Made by a program: the position numbers and the translations under genes. Under the pieces are notes generated by a model. The model was not told where the DNA came from. It searched no databases and saw only the letters and a list, made by a program, of their open reading frames with translations. Source: Humisphaera sp. (GTDB lineage: Bacteria > Planctomycetota > Phycisphaerae > Tepidisphaerales > Tepidisphaeraceae). From it: a DNA stretch of 5,459 nucleotides. The stretch lies in assembly GCA_025351525.1 (NCBI GenBank), contig JANXVV010000372.1:1-5459 (forward strand), written 5' to 3'. This document shows, in pieces, positions 1 through 5,459 of the stretch (position 1 is its first letter; the number at the start of each line of letters is the position of its first letter).

Positions 1-222
1 CGTGGTTCCACCCCACTGCCCGCCGCGTGAACCGATGACCTCTTTCGGATCGGGCGCGGGAACTTCCTCCCAATTCCCATTCTTTTGCTGCTCGCGAAGA
101 TACTTCTGCGATTTCTGAATGGCCTCCTCAATCTTGTCCGAAGGGGCGGCTTGAAGTCGGTGGCCGGGAAATATCACAGCAAAAGAAACGATGAGAATCC
201 AGGGTGTGCCGACAATACGCAT
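1..222 (-). CDS. Secreted prenyltransferase/squalene-cyclase-repeat-like protein, N-terminal part (cut by left edge)
   Basis: This is the first 74 codons of a minus-strand gene that runs off the left edge in frame. The ATG at 220-222 is followed by a signal peptide: short basic start (MRIVG), a hydrophobic core at about residues 7-18 (PWILIVSFAVIF) and a probable cleavage site near L-Q-A-A at 23-26. The mature part begins with a helix ending in KYLREQQKNGNW (residues 40-51), then reaches RGGQWGGTT (66-74). A helix of the form 'AI..(S/G)..YL..QQ..NG.W' followed by a G-G-x-x-A/T-rich segment is how prenyltransferase/squalene-oxidase repeat proteins of planctomycetes and relatives often begin. 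Some of these carry a C-terminal DUF4159 domain. The protein should be exported, and its role is unknown. No clear Shine-Dalgarno precedes the ATG. I am sure it is a secreted protein gene but only moderately sure of the family, because most of it lies outside the window. Confidence 0.78.
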   Translation of the reverse strand, partial: MRIVGTPWILIVSFAVIFPGHRLQAAPSDKIEEAIQKSQKYLREQQKNGNWEEVPAPDPKEVIGSRGGQWGGTT

Positions 223-227
223 TTCAT

Positions 228-253
228 CAAATTAGCGGGTTTCCCGAAATTTG
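228..253. promoter_or_regulatory. Interrupted inverted repeat upstream of the minus-strand secreted-protein gene
   Basis: CAAATT (228-233) and CGGG (236-239) are mirrored by CCCG (243-246) and AATTTG (248-253) around a TTT centre. This makes a 10-bp interrupted inverted repeat with a 2-nt versus 1-nt bulge. It starts only 5 nt upstream of the minus gene's ATG, so it falls in its leader or promoter. It could be an operator or a leader hairpin; nothing in the sequence decides between them. Confidence 0.35.
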
Positions 254-285
254 ACTAGAGAAATCGAGTTTGGAGGCATCGAATA

Positions 286-354
286 AGGTGGCATGGGCGT
301 CTTGTCCATGCATTTCTTCGGCCAATGAGCATGGGCGAGACGCCCATGCCACCT
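286..354. repeat. REP-like hairpin repeat, 26-nt arms
   Basis: Arms 286-311 and 329-354 are complementary at 24 of 26 positions, with a 17-nt loop (312-328). Both imperfect positions are T opposite G, so the plus-strand RNA would pair throughout by G-U wobble. Each arm is also self-complementary: the right arm holds GCATGGGCG-AGA-CGCCCATGC (329-349), a perfect 9-bp hairpin. The DNA could therefore form a cruciform of two small hairpins or one long stem. Translation gives the nonsense peptides 'HGRDAHAT', 'VAWASCPC' and 'MGETPMP', which I recall as hallmarks of a dispersed planctomycete-type intergenic repeat. A run TCTTTTT (354-360) follows the right arm, so in the plus direction it resembles an intrinsic terminator that would insulate the downstream operon. 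The structure is certain; the dispersed-repeat identity is from memory. Confidence 0.8.
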
Positions 355-372
355 CTTTTTCAAAAGACCTTA

Positions 373-418
373 GTTCCAGTCCCCTCCCCCCGGAGTGCCA
401 GGGGCAGGGAACCAGAAC
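373..418. repeat. GC-rich imperfect hairpin beside the REP-like repeat
   Basis: Arms 373-390 and 401-418 match at 14 of 18 positions around a 10-nt loop CGGAGTGCCA (391-400). The inner part pairs CCCC-rich with GGGG-rich sequence. It begins 19 nt after the preceding hairpin and, like it, lies in non-coding DNA upstream of the ABC-transporter ATPase gene. The two may be parts of one composite repeat of about 130 bp (286-418). No function is evident. Confidence 0.5.
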
Positions 419-470
419 GACGGATGAAAAAGATTGGCATTCCACGCGTCAATTTGCCACTGGCGACTTT

Positions 471-490
471 GAATCATGCGGCTATGATTC
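471..490. promoter_or_regulatory. 7-bp perfect palindrome just upstream of the ATPase gene (possible operator)
   Basis: GAATCAT (471-477) and ATGATTC (484-490) form a perfect inverted repeat with a 6-nt spacer. It ends 10 nt before the AGGAG ribosome binding site. The right half overlaps TATGAT (483-488), which resembles a -10 box, but no good -35 element stands at the right distance. A repressor site or a small leader hairpin are both plausible. Confidence 0.3.
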
Positions 491-500
491 CATCAGCGCG

Positions 501-505
501 AGGAG
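501..505 (+). promoter_or_regulatory. Ribosome binding site that sets the ATPase start
   Basis: AGGAG lies 4 nt before the ATG at 510-512. It is the only clear Shine-Dalgarno in the window. It fixes the ATPase start at 510, although the same reading frame stays open back to an ATG at 270 through the hairpin repeats. Confidence 0.75.
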
Positions 506-509
506 TTGC

Positions 510-1247
510 ATGTCCCAATTGGTTGTTGAAAAAGTAGTCAAACATTATCGTCAGGGCGACCGAGACGTGGCGGCGTTGAACGGCGTGAGCCTCGATGTCG
601 CCGCCGGTGCGTTCATGGCGATCATGGGGGCCAGCGGATCGGGCAAAAGCACGCTGCTGCATTTGATGGCGGGCCTCACCAAATGCGATGAGGGTATCGT
701 CAAAGTAAACGGGGAAAATCTGGGTGCGATGAACGATCGGCAACTCACGCTTTTTCGCCGTCGATCCATCGGGTTGGTGTTTCAGTCGTTCAATTTGATC
801 CCGACGTTGACGGCCGAGGAGAATGTGGCGCTGCCTTTGATGCTGGATGGCGTGTCGGTGCAGGAGACCAAGGCGAAGGTCGACGAATTGCTCGAAACCC
901 TCGGCCTGCAAAAACGGCGAACGCATCGGCCCGATGCGATGAGCGGTGGCGAGCAGCAGCGGGTGGCGATTGGACGGGCGCTGGTAACCAATCCCGCGGT
1001 GCTGTTGGCGGATGAACCGACGGGAAACCTGGATTCGGTCAACAGCCGTTCCGTCTGCGAGTTGTTGCGCGATCTATCGGCGATGCGGAACATGACGATC
1101 GTGATGGTCACCCATGAGCCGACCGTCGCGGCGTTTGCCCATGAAGTGGCGGTGCTGAAGGACGGCATGCTGGTCGAACGGTTCGCCACTCAGGAAACCG
1201 GCGATCATCAGGGGTTGGCGATGCGGTATCAAGAGTGTCTTAGATAA
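510..1247 (+). CDS. ABC transporter ATP-binding protein, MacB/LolD type
   Basis: A 245-residue nucleotide-binding subunit that powers the permease encoded downstream, acting at the cytoplasmic face of the inner membrane. All ABC motifs are intact and in order: Walker A GASGSGKST (40-48), Q-loop FQSFNLIP with Q92, signature SGGEQQR (145-151), Walker B VLLADEP (164-170, catalytic E169), D-loop GNLD (172-175) and switch histidine H202 in VTHE. The 'FQSFNLIPTLTAEENV' and 'MSGGEQQRVAIGRAL' wording and the length are typical of the MacB/LolD/YbbA family, whose members drive FtsX-type permeases. The start at 510 is chosen because of the AGGAG box and because the protein then begins MSQLVVEKVVKHY, as the family does. 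The 80 in-frame codons upstream translate the hairpin repeats and are not conserved-looking. The permease follows after 120 nt, probably in the same message. The substrate is unknown. Confidence 0.96.
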   Translation: MSQLVVEKVVKHYRQGDRDVAALNGVSLDVAAGAFMAIMGASGSGKSTLLHLMAGLTKCDEGIVKVNGENLGAMNDRQLTLFRRRSIGLVFQSFNLIPTLTAEENVALPLMLDGVSVQETKAKVDELLETLGLQKRRTHRPDAMSGGEQQRVAIGRALVTNPAVLLADEPTGNLDSVNSRSVCELLRDLSAMRNMTIVMVTHEPTVAAFAHEVAVLKDGMLVERFATQETGDHQGLAMRYQECLR

Positions 1248-1269
1248 GAAAGAGGCGAGGGGATGGAGG

Positions 1270-1341
1270 GTCCGTTGTCAGTCGTCCGTGGTCCGTTGTA
1301 AATTCGCATTCACAACGGACCACGGACCACCGACGACGGAC
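1270..1341. repeat. 72-nt hairpin repeat inside the ABC-transporter operon
   Basis: Arms 1270-1299 and 1312-1341 match at 27 of 30 positions around a 12-nt loop (1300-1311). The inner 16 bp (GTCCGTGGTCCGTTGT, 1284-1299, with 1312-1327) are perfect. The sequence is built from a repeated GTCCGT-G/TGT word. It fills most of the 120-nt gap between the ATPase stop and the permease start, so a shared transcript would carry a very stable stem here. There is no T-run after either arm, so it is not a standard intrinsic terminator. A REP-like dispersed repeat, an mRNA-stability element or a brake on permease expression are possible. I recall similar GGTCCGTGGTCCGT hairpins from planctomycete-type genomes but could not check. 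Confidence 0.8.
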
Positions 1342-1343
1342 AC

Positions 1344-1357
1344 TCAGTCCTCAGTCC
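1344..1357 (+). repeat. Tandem 7-nt repeat after the operon hairpin
   Basis: TCAGTCC occurs twice in direct tandem (1344-1350 and 1351-1357), directly between the 72-nt hairpin and the permease start. It occupies the place where a Shine-Dalgarno would be expected, and none is present. It may be the ragged end of the hairpin repeat unit. Confidence 0.5.
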
Positions 1358-1367
1358 TATCCCTCTG

Positions 1368-4163
1368 ATGGTTTTACGCAAACTGGTTCTATCGAATTTC
1401 GCGGTGCATCGGGCGCGGGCGGCGCTGACGATTTCGGCGATCGCGCTATCGGTCAGCTTGGTCGTCGCGGTGACGACGGGGTATTCATCTTCGATCGGGG
1501 CGGCTCAAAAATTCCTTGGCTTTTACATGGGCACCGCCGACCTGTCGATCACCCGCAGCAAGGGCGATCCGCACGGCACCTTCCCGCAATCCATTGCCGG
1601 CGATCTGCGCGGCGATCCGCAGGTGAAGGAAGCCTTGATCCGCTATGGCAGCGGTTCGCTTTTGCTGGATGACAAGGGGAAAAAAATTCCCGGTCGGCCC
1701 GTCGATCTGATCGGGCTGCGAAGGCCGGAGGACAAGGCGGTGGAAGCACTGCAGATGGAGGCGGGGAAATGGTTCGAAACCGGGAAAGGGGATTACGCCG
1801 TCATCGATCAAATTCTCGCACAGAAATTGAAGCTCGACATCGGCGGCACGATCACGCTGGCGGGGCCGGATAAATCCCTATCGCTGGAAATCACCGGAAT
1901 CGTCCACAAACCCGCCATCCTCGCGGCGGATCAGCAGACCGTCTACATGCCGCTCGAAACGATGCAGGTTTTTCTCGACCGACCGGAGCGCATCAACCGC
2001 ATCATGCTGACCCTGACGCCCGGTGCCGATGCGGATGCGTTCAAGCAGCGGTGGTTGCCTCGGCTTGAAAAAATCGACCCGCTGCTGGCGATTAAATCCG
2101 CCGGCGACATGCGCAAACAGATGGACCAAAACCTGGTCGGCATCCACTTCCTCAGCTATCTCGGCGGCACCGTGTCGATGCTGGCGGCGACGTTCATCGT
2201 CTTTAGCGCGCTGAGCATGGGCGTGGTCGAACGACAGCGCACCCTGGCGATGCTGCGGGCCATCGGGGCATTCAAAAGCCAACTGGGGAAACTGGTCGTG
2301 ATTGAAGGCGTCATTCTCTCCGCGATGGGCGTGGGGATCGGCGTGCCGTTGGGCTATCTGTGGGTGAAGACTCTGGCGATGTGGAAGAAGGATTTTTTCT
2401 CCGCGGGAGTCATCATCAGTTGGGGCGGGGTGACCTACGGGATCCTCGGTTCGCTCATCACCGCACTGGCGGCGAGCCTGCTGCCGGCTTTCACCGCATC
2501 GCGCGCCGACCCGATGGAAGCGATGGTGCCTTTGGCAAAGCCTCCGGGTCGCCGACTGCCATGGGCGGCGATTGTGGCGGGATTGGTTCTGGTGTCGATC
2601 GATTCGCTGATCGCCTTCACCCCCACGCCGCGAGAAGTGAAATTATACGGGCATTTTATTCTCGGGCTGCCCGGTTTGATGCTCGGATTCTTTTTAATCT
2701 CCCCGTTGTTCGTGTGGACGTTCGAGGCGGTCGGCAGTGGGCTCATCGCCAGAATGCTCGGCCTACAACCTGCGCTGCTTCGTCAGCAGTTAAGCAGCGG
2801 AATCTGGCGGGCGGCGGGCACCTGCTCGGCTCTCATGGTTGGCTTGGCGATTCTCGTCGTCATGCAGGTGCAGGGACATTCGATGCTTCAGGGCTGGCGA
2901 TTGCCCAATAAATTCCCCGACATTTTCATCGTCAGTTTTGAAGGATTGTCGCCTGAGCAGGAAAAAAAATTGGAACGCACTCCGGGAATTAAACCGGGTG
3001 AGTTGATGCCCGTGGCGGTGACGGCGGCGGTGATGTCGGGGGAGAATATAGACATTAAAGGCTCCAATCTGATTCCGACCGCCGCCATGTTTTTCGGCAT
3101 CGATCCGGACAAAGCGCTTTCGATGATCGAACTGGAATTTCGCGACGACAGCGGGAACACCGCCTCCGCCTCCGAACAGAAGCGAATGAACCGGGAAGCG
3201 GTGGGGGAATTGAAGCAGGGACGGCATCTAATTATCACCGATGAATATCGCCGACTGCTCGGTAAAAAACGCGGCGACAAGCTGACGATTGCAACGCCGT
3301 TGCACGGCAAGGTCGATTACACAATTGCCGGCGTGGTCTGGTCGCCGGGGATTGACGTGATTGTCAGCATGTTCGATATGGATCGACAGTTCGACCAACG
3401 AACCGCCGCCAGCGTGTTCGGGTCGCTGGAAGATGCGAAGCGTGATTTCGGAATCAGCGACGTCACGCTTTTCGCCGCGAATCTGGATTATGGCGTGGAC
3501 AAAAACAAGCTTGTCGCCGACATGGAACGGGAATCAAAACAGCCGTCAGCGCCACCCGCCACCGAACCCTCGTCGCTCCTCTCCGGTGCAAAAAAATGGC
3601 TTGGCATCGGAGCGGCCACACAGGCAACCACTCAAGCCAACGACAAAACCTCTGCGTTTAAAGGCCTCAAACAATTCCTGGGCATGAGCGGTTTGCAGGC
3701 GGGGGACGTGCGGCAAATCAAGTTCCAAATCCAAAACGGTTTCGAGCGATTGCTGCTGATGCTGAGCTCCATCGCCTTCGCATCGATGGCTGTCGCAGCG
3801 CTCGGGGTGACCAACACGATCATGGCCAACATCCGATCCCGGCGCTGGCAGTTCGGAATCCTCCGCAGCATCGGCGTCACGCGCTCACAATTGCTGCGGC
3901 TGGTTTTAGGTGAAGCGATTTTGCTGGGCCTGGTCGGTTGCGCGCTTGGTCTCGCCGCCGGGATGTTGATGAGCATCAATGCCAATCGGCTGAATGAAAC
4001 GATCATCGGTTACGCCGTATCGATCAAACCCCCATGGGCGATCATCGGCATCGGAACGATCATCGTGATGGTCACCGCGCTGCTGGCCAGCCTTTGGCCG
4101 GCGATCAGCGTGGCAAGGGCCGAGCCTCTGACGCTGCTGCAAGCCGGTAGGGCGTCGGCATAG
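1368..4163 (+). CDS. ABC transporter permease with two FtsX-type domains
   Basis: A 931-residue inner-membrane permease, partner of the ATPase encoded just upstream. By eye there are about ten membrane segments, near residues 18-38, 262-286, 308-333, 355-375, 399-418, 430-452, 481-502, 794-820, 845-870 and 889-911. Two large extracytoplasmic domains lie at about 39-261 (MacB_PCD-like) and 503-790. The FtsX core is duplicated: VERQRTLAMLRAIGAFKSQL (287-306) and RSRRWQFGILRSIGVTRSQL (823-842) are equivalent cytoplasmic segments. Segments 5-6 join the halves, the layout of YbbP-like permeases rather than four-segment MacB or LolC/E. Such transporters usually extract or expel lipids, lipoproteins or hydrophobic compounds, but the substrate is not predictable here and no MacA-like adaptor is present. 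The second outer domain has an Ala/Thr/Gln-rich stretch (about 721-785) with a duplicated amphipathic motif. No Shine-Dalgarno precedes the ATG, which is chosen because a typical first membrane helix follows it. Confidence 0.95.
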   Translation: MVLRKLVLSNFAVHRARAALTISAIALSVSLVVAVTTGYSSSIGAAQKFLGFYMGTADLSITRSKGDPHGTFPQSIAGDLRGDPQVKEALIRYGSGSLLLDDKGKKIPGRPVDLIGLRRPEDKAVEALQMEAGKWFETGKGDYAVIDQILAQKLKLDIGGTITLAGPDKSLSLEITGIVHKPAILAADQQTVYMPLETMQVFLDRPERINRIMLTLTPGADADAFKQRWLPRLEKIDPLLAIKSAGDMRKQMDQNLVGIHFLSYLGGTVSMLAATFIVFSALSMGVVERQRTLAMLRAIGAFKSQLGKLVVIEGVILSAMGVGIGVPLGYLWVKTLAMWKKDFFSAGVIISWGGVTYGILGSLITALAASLLPAFTASRADPMEAMVPLAKPPGRRLPWAAIVAGLVLVSIDSLIAFTPTPREVKLYGHFILGLPGLMLGFFLISPLFVWTFEAVGSGLIARMLGLQPALLRQQLSSGIWRAAGTCSALMVGLAILVVMQVQGHSMLQGWRLPNKFPDIFIVSFEGLSPEQEKKLERTPGIKPGELMPVAVTAAVMSGENIDIKGSNLIPTAAMFFGIDPDKALSMIELEFRDDSGNTASASEQKRMNREAVGELKQGRHLIITDEYRRLLGKKRGDKLTIATPLHGKVDYTIAGVVWSPGIDVIVSMFDMDRQFDQRTAASVFGSLEDAKRDFGISDVTLFAANLDYGVDKNKLVADMERESKQPSAPPATEPSSLLSGAKKWLGIGAATQATTQANDKTSAFKGLKQFLGMSGLQAGDVRQIKFQIQNGFERLLLMLSSIAFASMAVAALGVTNTIMANIRSRRWQFGILRSIGVTRSQLLRLVLGEAILLGLVGCALGLAAGMLMSINANRLNETIIGYAVSIKPPWAIIGIGTIIVMVTALLASLWPAISVARAEPLTLLQAGRASA

Positions 4164-4190
4164 GAGTTCAAAACAGAGCGCGGCTAAGGC

Positions 4191-4264
4191 ACGGGCTGTA
4201 AATAAGTTCCCGGTTTTCAGCGGTGCGGCACCCGACCGTTATGCGGAAGTTATTTAGAGCCCGT
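4191..4264. repeat. Long inverted repeat between convergent genes (possible bidirectional terminator)
   Basis: Arms 4191-4210 (ACGGGCTGTAAATAAGTTCC) and 4245-4264 match at 18 of 20 positions across a 34-nt loop. The loop can fold further (GGTG 4222-4225 with CACC 4229-4232). It sits in the 135-nt gap between the permease stop (4163) and the methyltransferase stop (4299), which is where a terminator serving both genes would be. Neither arm is followed by a clear T-run, so a canonical Rho-independent terminator is not shown. It could equally be another dispersed repeat. Confidence 0.6.
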
Positions 4265-4298
4265 TCCAAACCTCTGCGGGATGCATTACCACTTCGTA

Positions 4299-5417
4299 TC
4301 AATCGACCTTTGCAAAAAGAACCGTCTCTTCCTGATTGATCGAAAAATGATCGAGGAAGAATCGATACCCGAGATCGAGATCGCGCAGATAAGCCGGGAT
4401 CGTCGCGAAATCCTGCAGGCGATGATAGAGCGTGATCGCCAGACGGGGCTTGAAGGCGCGGATCGTTTTTTCCGCTCCATTGAGGGCATCCAACTCCGCC
4501 CCTTCAATATCCATTTTGATGAAGTCGACGCGCGGGAATTTTTCCCGCGCGGTTAAATCGTCGATGTTGAGCGTCTGCACGGCAAACGATCCACCGGCAT
4601 TGCCGACGCGCGTGCCGGGACCGGCGGGATTGAACGAAAGCGATTGACCGGAGGTGGACCAGAGCGCGTTTTTCTCCAACCGAATCGATTCGCGGAGTGT
4701 CGGATTCAGCGCAAGATTTTTTTCAAGAGTGGGGAGATTGTCCGGCGAGAACTCGAAACAATGCACGCGCCCGCGCGGGCCCACCTGGTGGGCCAGATAC
4801 AAGGCCGTATCACCCCAGCAGCCACCGCCGTCGATCGCGTAATCGCCCGGCCCGGCTTCGACAACCGTGCCCTCGTGGTCGTAGCGATACTGTTGGAGCA
4901 GGTACGTATAGAGCACGTTGAGCGGGTGAAGGTCGGCCTGAATCGGGAAGCCGTTTGGTGCGAGGTCGTATCGATTCAACCAGCCATCGAGAAGGGCGAC
5001 GGGAACGGTTTTTTCGGACTGAGCCAGCGATGGAAGTGACGCGACCGCGCGTTGATACGCGGCATCATTGCGGCTTAGTTTGACCTGTCGCGGCCCGAGA
5101 ATTCGATAGGCCATCACCTCAATTAAAGTACGGCGGGAATAGGCATCCCCAAGCGACTGATACGTTTGATTGAGCGGCCCCGCGAGATCGCGCACCCAGC
5201 CGAGCATTTCGATACTGGATTGATGGTCTTCGGGGGTCTTATGATAAAACTTCAGAGCGGCGGCGGCGGTGAGTATTTCACCCGTCAACCAGGGACGCGC
5301 GGGGTCGGCAAATCCATTACTGGATTCGGGAAATCGAAGGGTGTCGTGATTGTCGGCATGGAATCGCGCGGCGTTTTCCAGCAGGCAGACGGCAAGATCG
5401 CTCATGAAATCAGGCAT
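4299..5417 (-). CDS. FkbM-family SAM-dependent methyltransferase
   Basis: A methyltransferase of the FkbM family, which methylates hydroxyl groups on polyketides, sugars or glycans. From the ATG at 5417 it is 372 residues. The catalytic fold is at the C-terminal end: SAM-binding motif I AIDGGGCWGDTALYL (194-208), the acidic end of strand 2 in HCFEFSPDN (219-227), LNIDDL (283-288), the family hallmark FIKMDIEGAELDAL (299-312) and KPRLAITLYHRLQDF (323-337). Residues 1 to about 180 form a mostly helical extension with SRRTLIEVMAYRILGPRQVKL (94-114), a segment I associate with a subgroup of FkbM proteins. No signal peptide is seen, so it is probably cytosolic. The start is uncertain: TTG 5453, ATG 5417 and ATG 5405 are all in frame, none has a Shine-Dalgarno, and the frame is open to the right edge. 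The natural substrate is unknown; glycan or exopolysaccharide modification is a guess. It converges on the transporter operon and is not part of it. Confidence 0.92.
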   Translation of the reverse strand: MPDFMSDLAVCLLENAARFHADNHDTLRFPESSNGFADPARPWLTGEILTAAAALKFYHKTPEDHQSSIEMLGWVRDLAGPLNQTYQSLGDAYSRRTLIEVMAYRILGPRQVKLSRNDAAYQRAVASLPSLAQSEKTVPVALLDGWLNRYDLAPNGFPIQADLHPLNVLYTYLLQQYRYDHEGTVVEAGPGDYAIDGGGCWGDTALYLAHQVGPRGRVHCFEFSPDNLPTLEKNLALNPTLRESIRLEKNALWSTSGQSLSFNPAGPGTRVGNAGGSFAVQTLNIDDLTAREKFPRVDFIKMDIEGAELDALNGAEKTIRAFKPRLAITLYHRLQDFATIPAYLRDLDLGYRFFLDHFSINQEETVLFAKVD

Positions 5418-5459
5418 GGGCAGATCATAGAGCGGGGGAGGGTTAAGTCGCAAGCGGAT

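Noticed and set aside
286..418. CRISPR array or insertion-sequence end
   Set aside because: There are no regularly spaced direct repeats, no transposase gene and no target-site duplication that I can see; the elements are single inverted repeats.
474..926. Open minus-strand frame of 150 codons opposite the ATPase gene
   Set aside because: It lies antisense to a gene with all ABC motifs and its translation (many R, H and Q, no domain pattern) looks like a GC-rich shadow.
2360..2911. Plus-strand frame of 183 codons inside the permease gene
   Set aside because: The permease frame continues through it with membrane helices; this frame gives a low-complexity GR/HR-rich peptide with no motif.
2790..3310. 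Overlapping minus-strand frames opposite the second outer domain of the permease
   Set aside because: No start context, no recognisable domain, and the sense frame is uninterrupted and well supported.
4281..4556. Plus-strand frame of 91 codons starting at 4281
   Set aside because: It lies opposite the conserved C-terminal motifs of the methyltransferase and has no ribosome binding site.
4769..4794. Adjacent GC palindromes (GCCCGCGCGGGC and GGCCCACC-T-GGTGGGCC) in the methyltransferase gene
   Set aside because: Short GC-rich palindromes are expected by chance from codon use here; they are not associated with any start, stop or boundary.
4644..5039. Plus-strand frame of 131 codons opposite the methyltransferase
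   Set aside because: It is antisense to the SAM-binding region of a clear FkbM protein and has no domain signature.
1..5459. tRNA, rRNA or riboswitch genes
   Set aside because: I saw no cloverleaf with a TTCGA-type T-arm, no rRNA signature and no known riboswitch core on either strand by eye.

Overview
The window is about 5.5 kb of moderately GC-rich bacterial DNA holding four protein genes, two of them cut or possibly cut by the window edges. The most likely source is a member of the Planctomycetota, perhaps the Phycisphaerae. This is inference from three things: a secreted prenyltransferase/squalene-cyclase-repeat type protein, an FkbM-type methyltransferase with a long N-terminal extension, and GC-rich hairpin repeats between genes whose spurious translation gives the peptides 'HGRDAHAT' and 'MGETPMP'. 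I recall such peptides from planctomycete-type genomes but could not search.

Layout. 1-222 (minus) is the 5' end of a gene for a secreted repeat protein, and it continues beyond the left edge. 223-509 is a divergent intergenic region with an operator-like inverted repeat next to the minus gene, two adjacent hairpin repeats (286-354 and 373-418) and a small palindrome just before the ribosome binding site of the next gene. 510-1247 (plus) encodes an ABC-transporter ATPase of the MacB/LolD type. 1248-1367 is almost filled by a 72-nt hairpin with 30-nt arms. 1368-4163 (plus) encodes its partner, a 931-residue permease with two FtsX-type domains and about ten membrane segments. 4164-4298 separates convergent genes and carries a long inverted repeat. 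4299 to about 5417 (minus) encodes an FkbM-family SAM-dependent methyltransferase; its frame stays open to the right edge.

How the genes work together. The ATPase and permease form one transport unit and are probably co-transcribed, with the 72-nt hairpin inside the message. Families of this type (MacB, LolCDE, YbbAP) usually move or extract lipids, lipoproteins, peptides or drugs at the outer face of the inner membrane rather than importing nutrients. The substrate here cannot be read from the sequence, and no membrane-fusion (HlyD/MacA-like) partner is present. The methyltransferase and the secreted repeat protein point the other way and show no evident link to the transporter.

I do not see a convincing new multi-gene system. 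The features most worth a second look are the four non-coding inverted repeats, especially the one inside the transporter operon, and a small duplicated amphipathic motif in the second extracytoplasmic domain of the permease.
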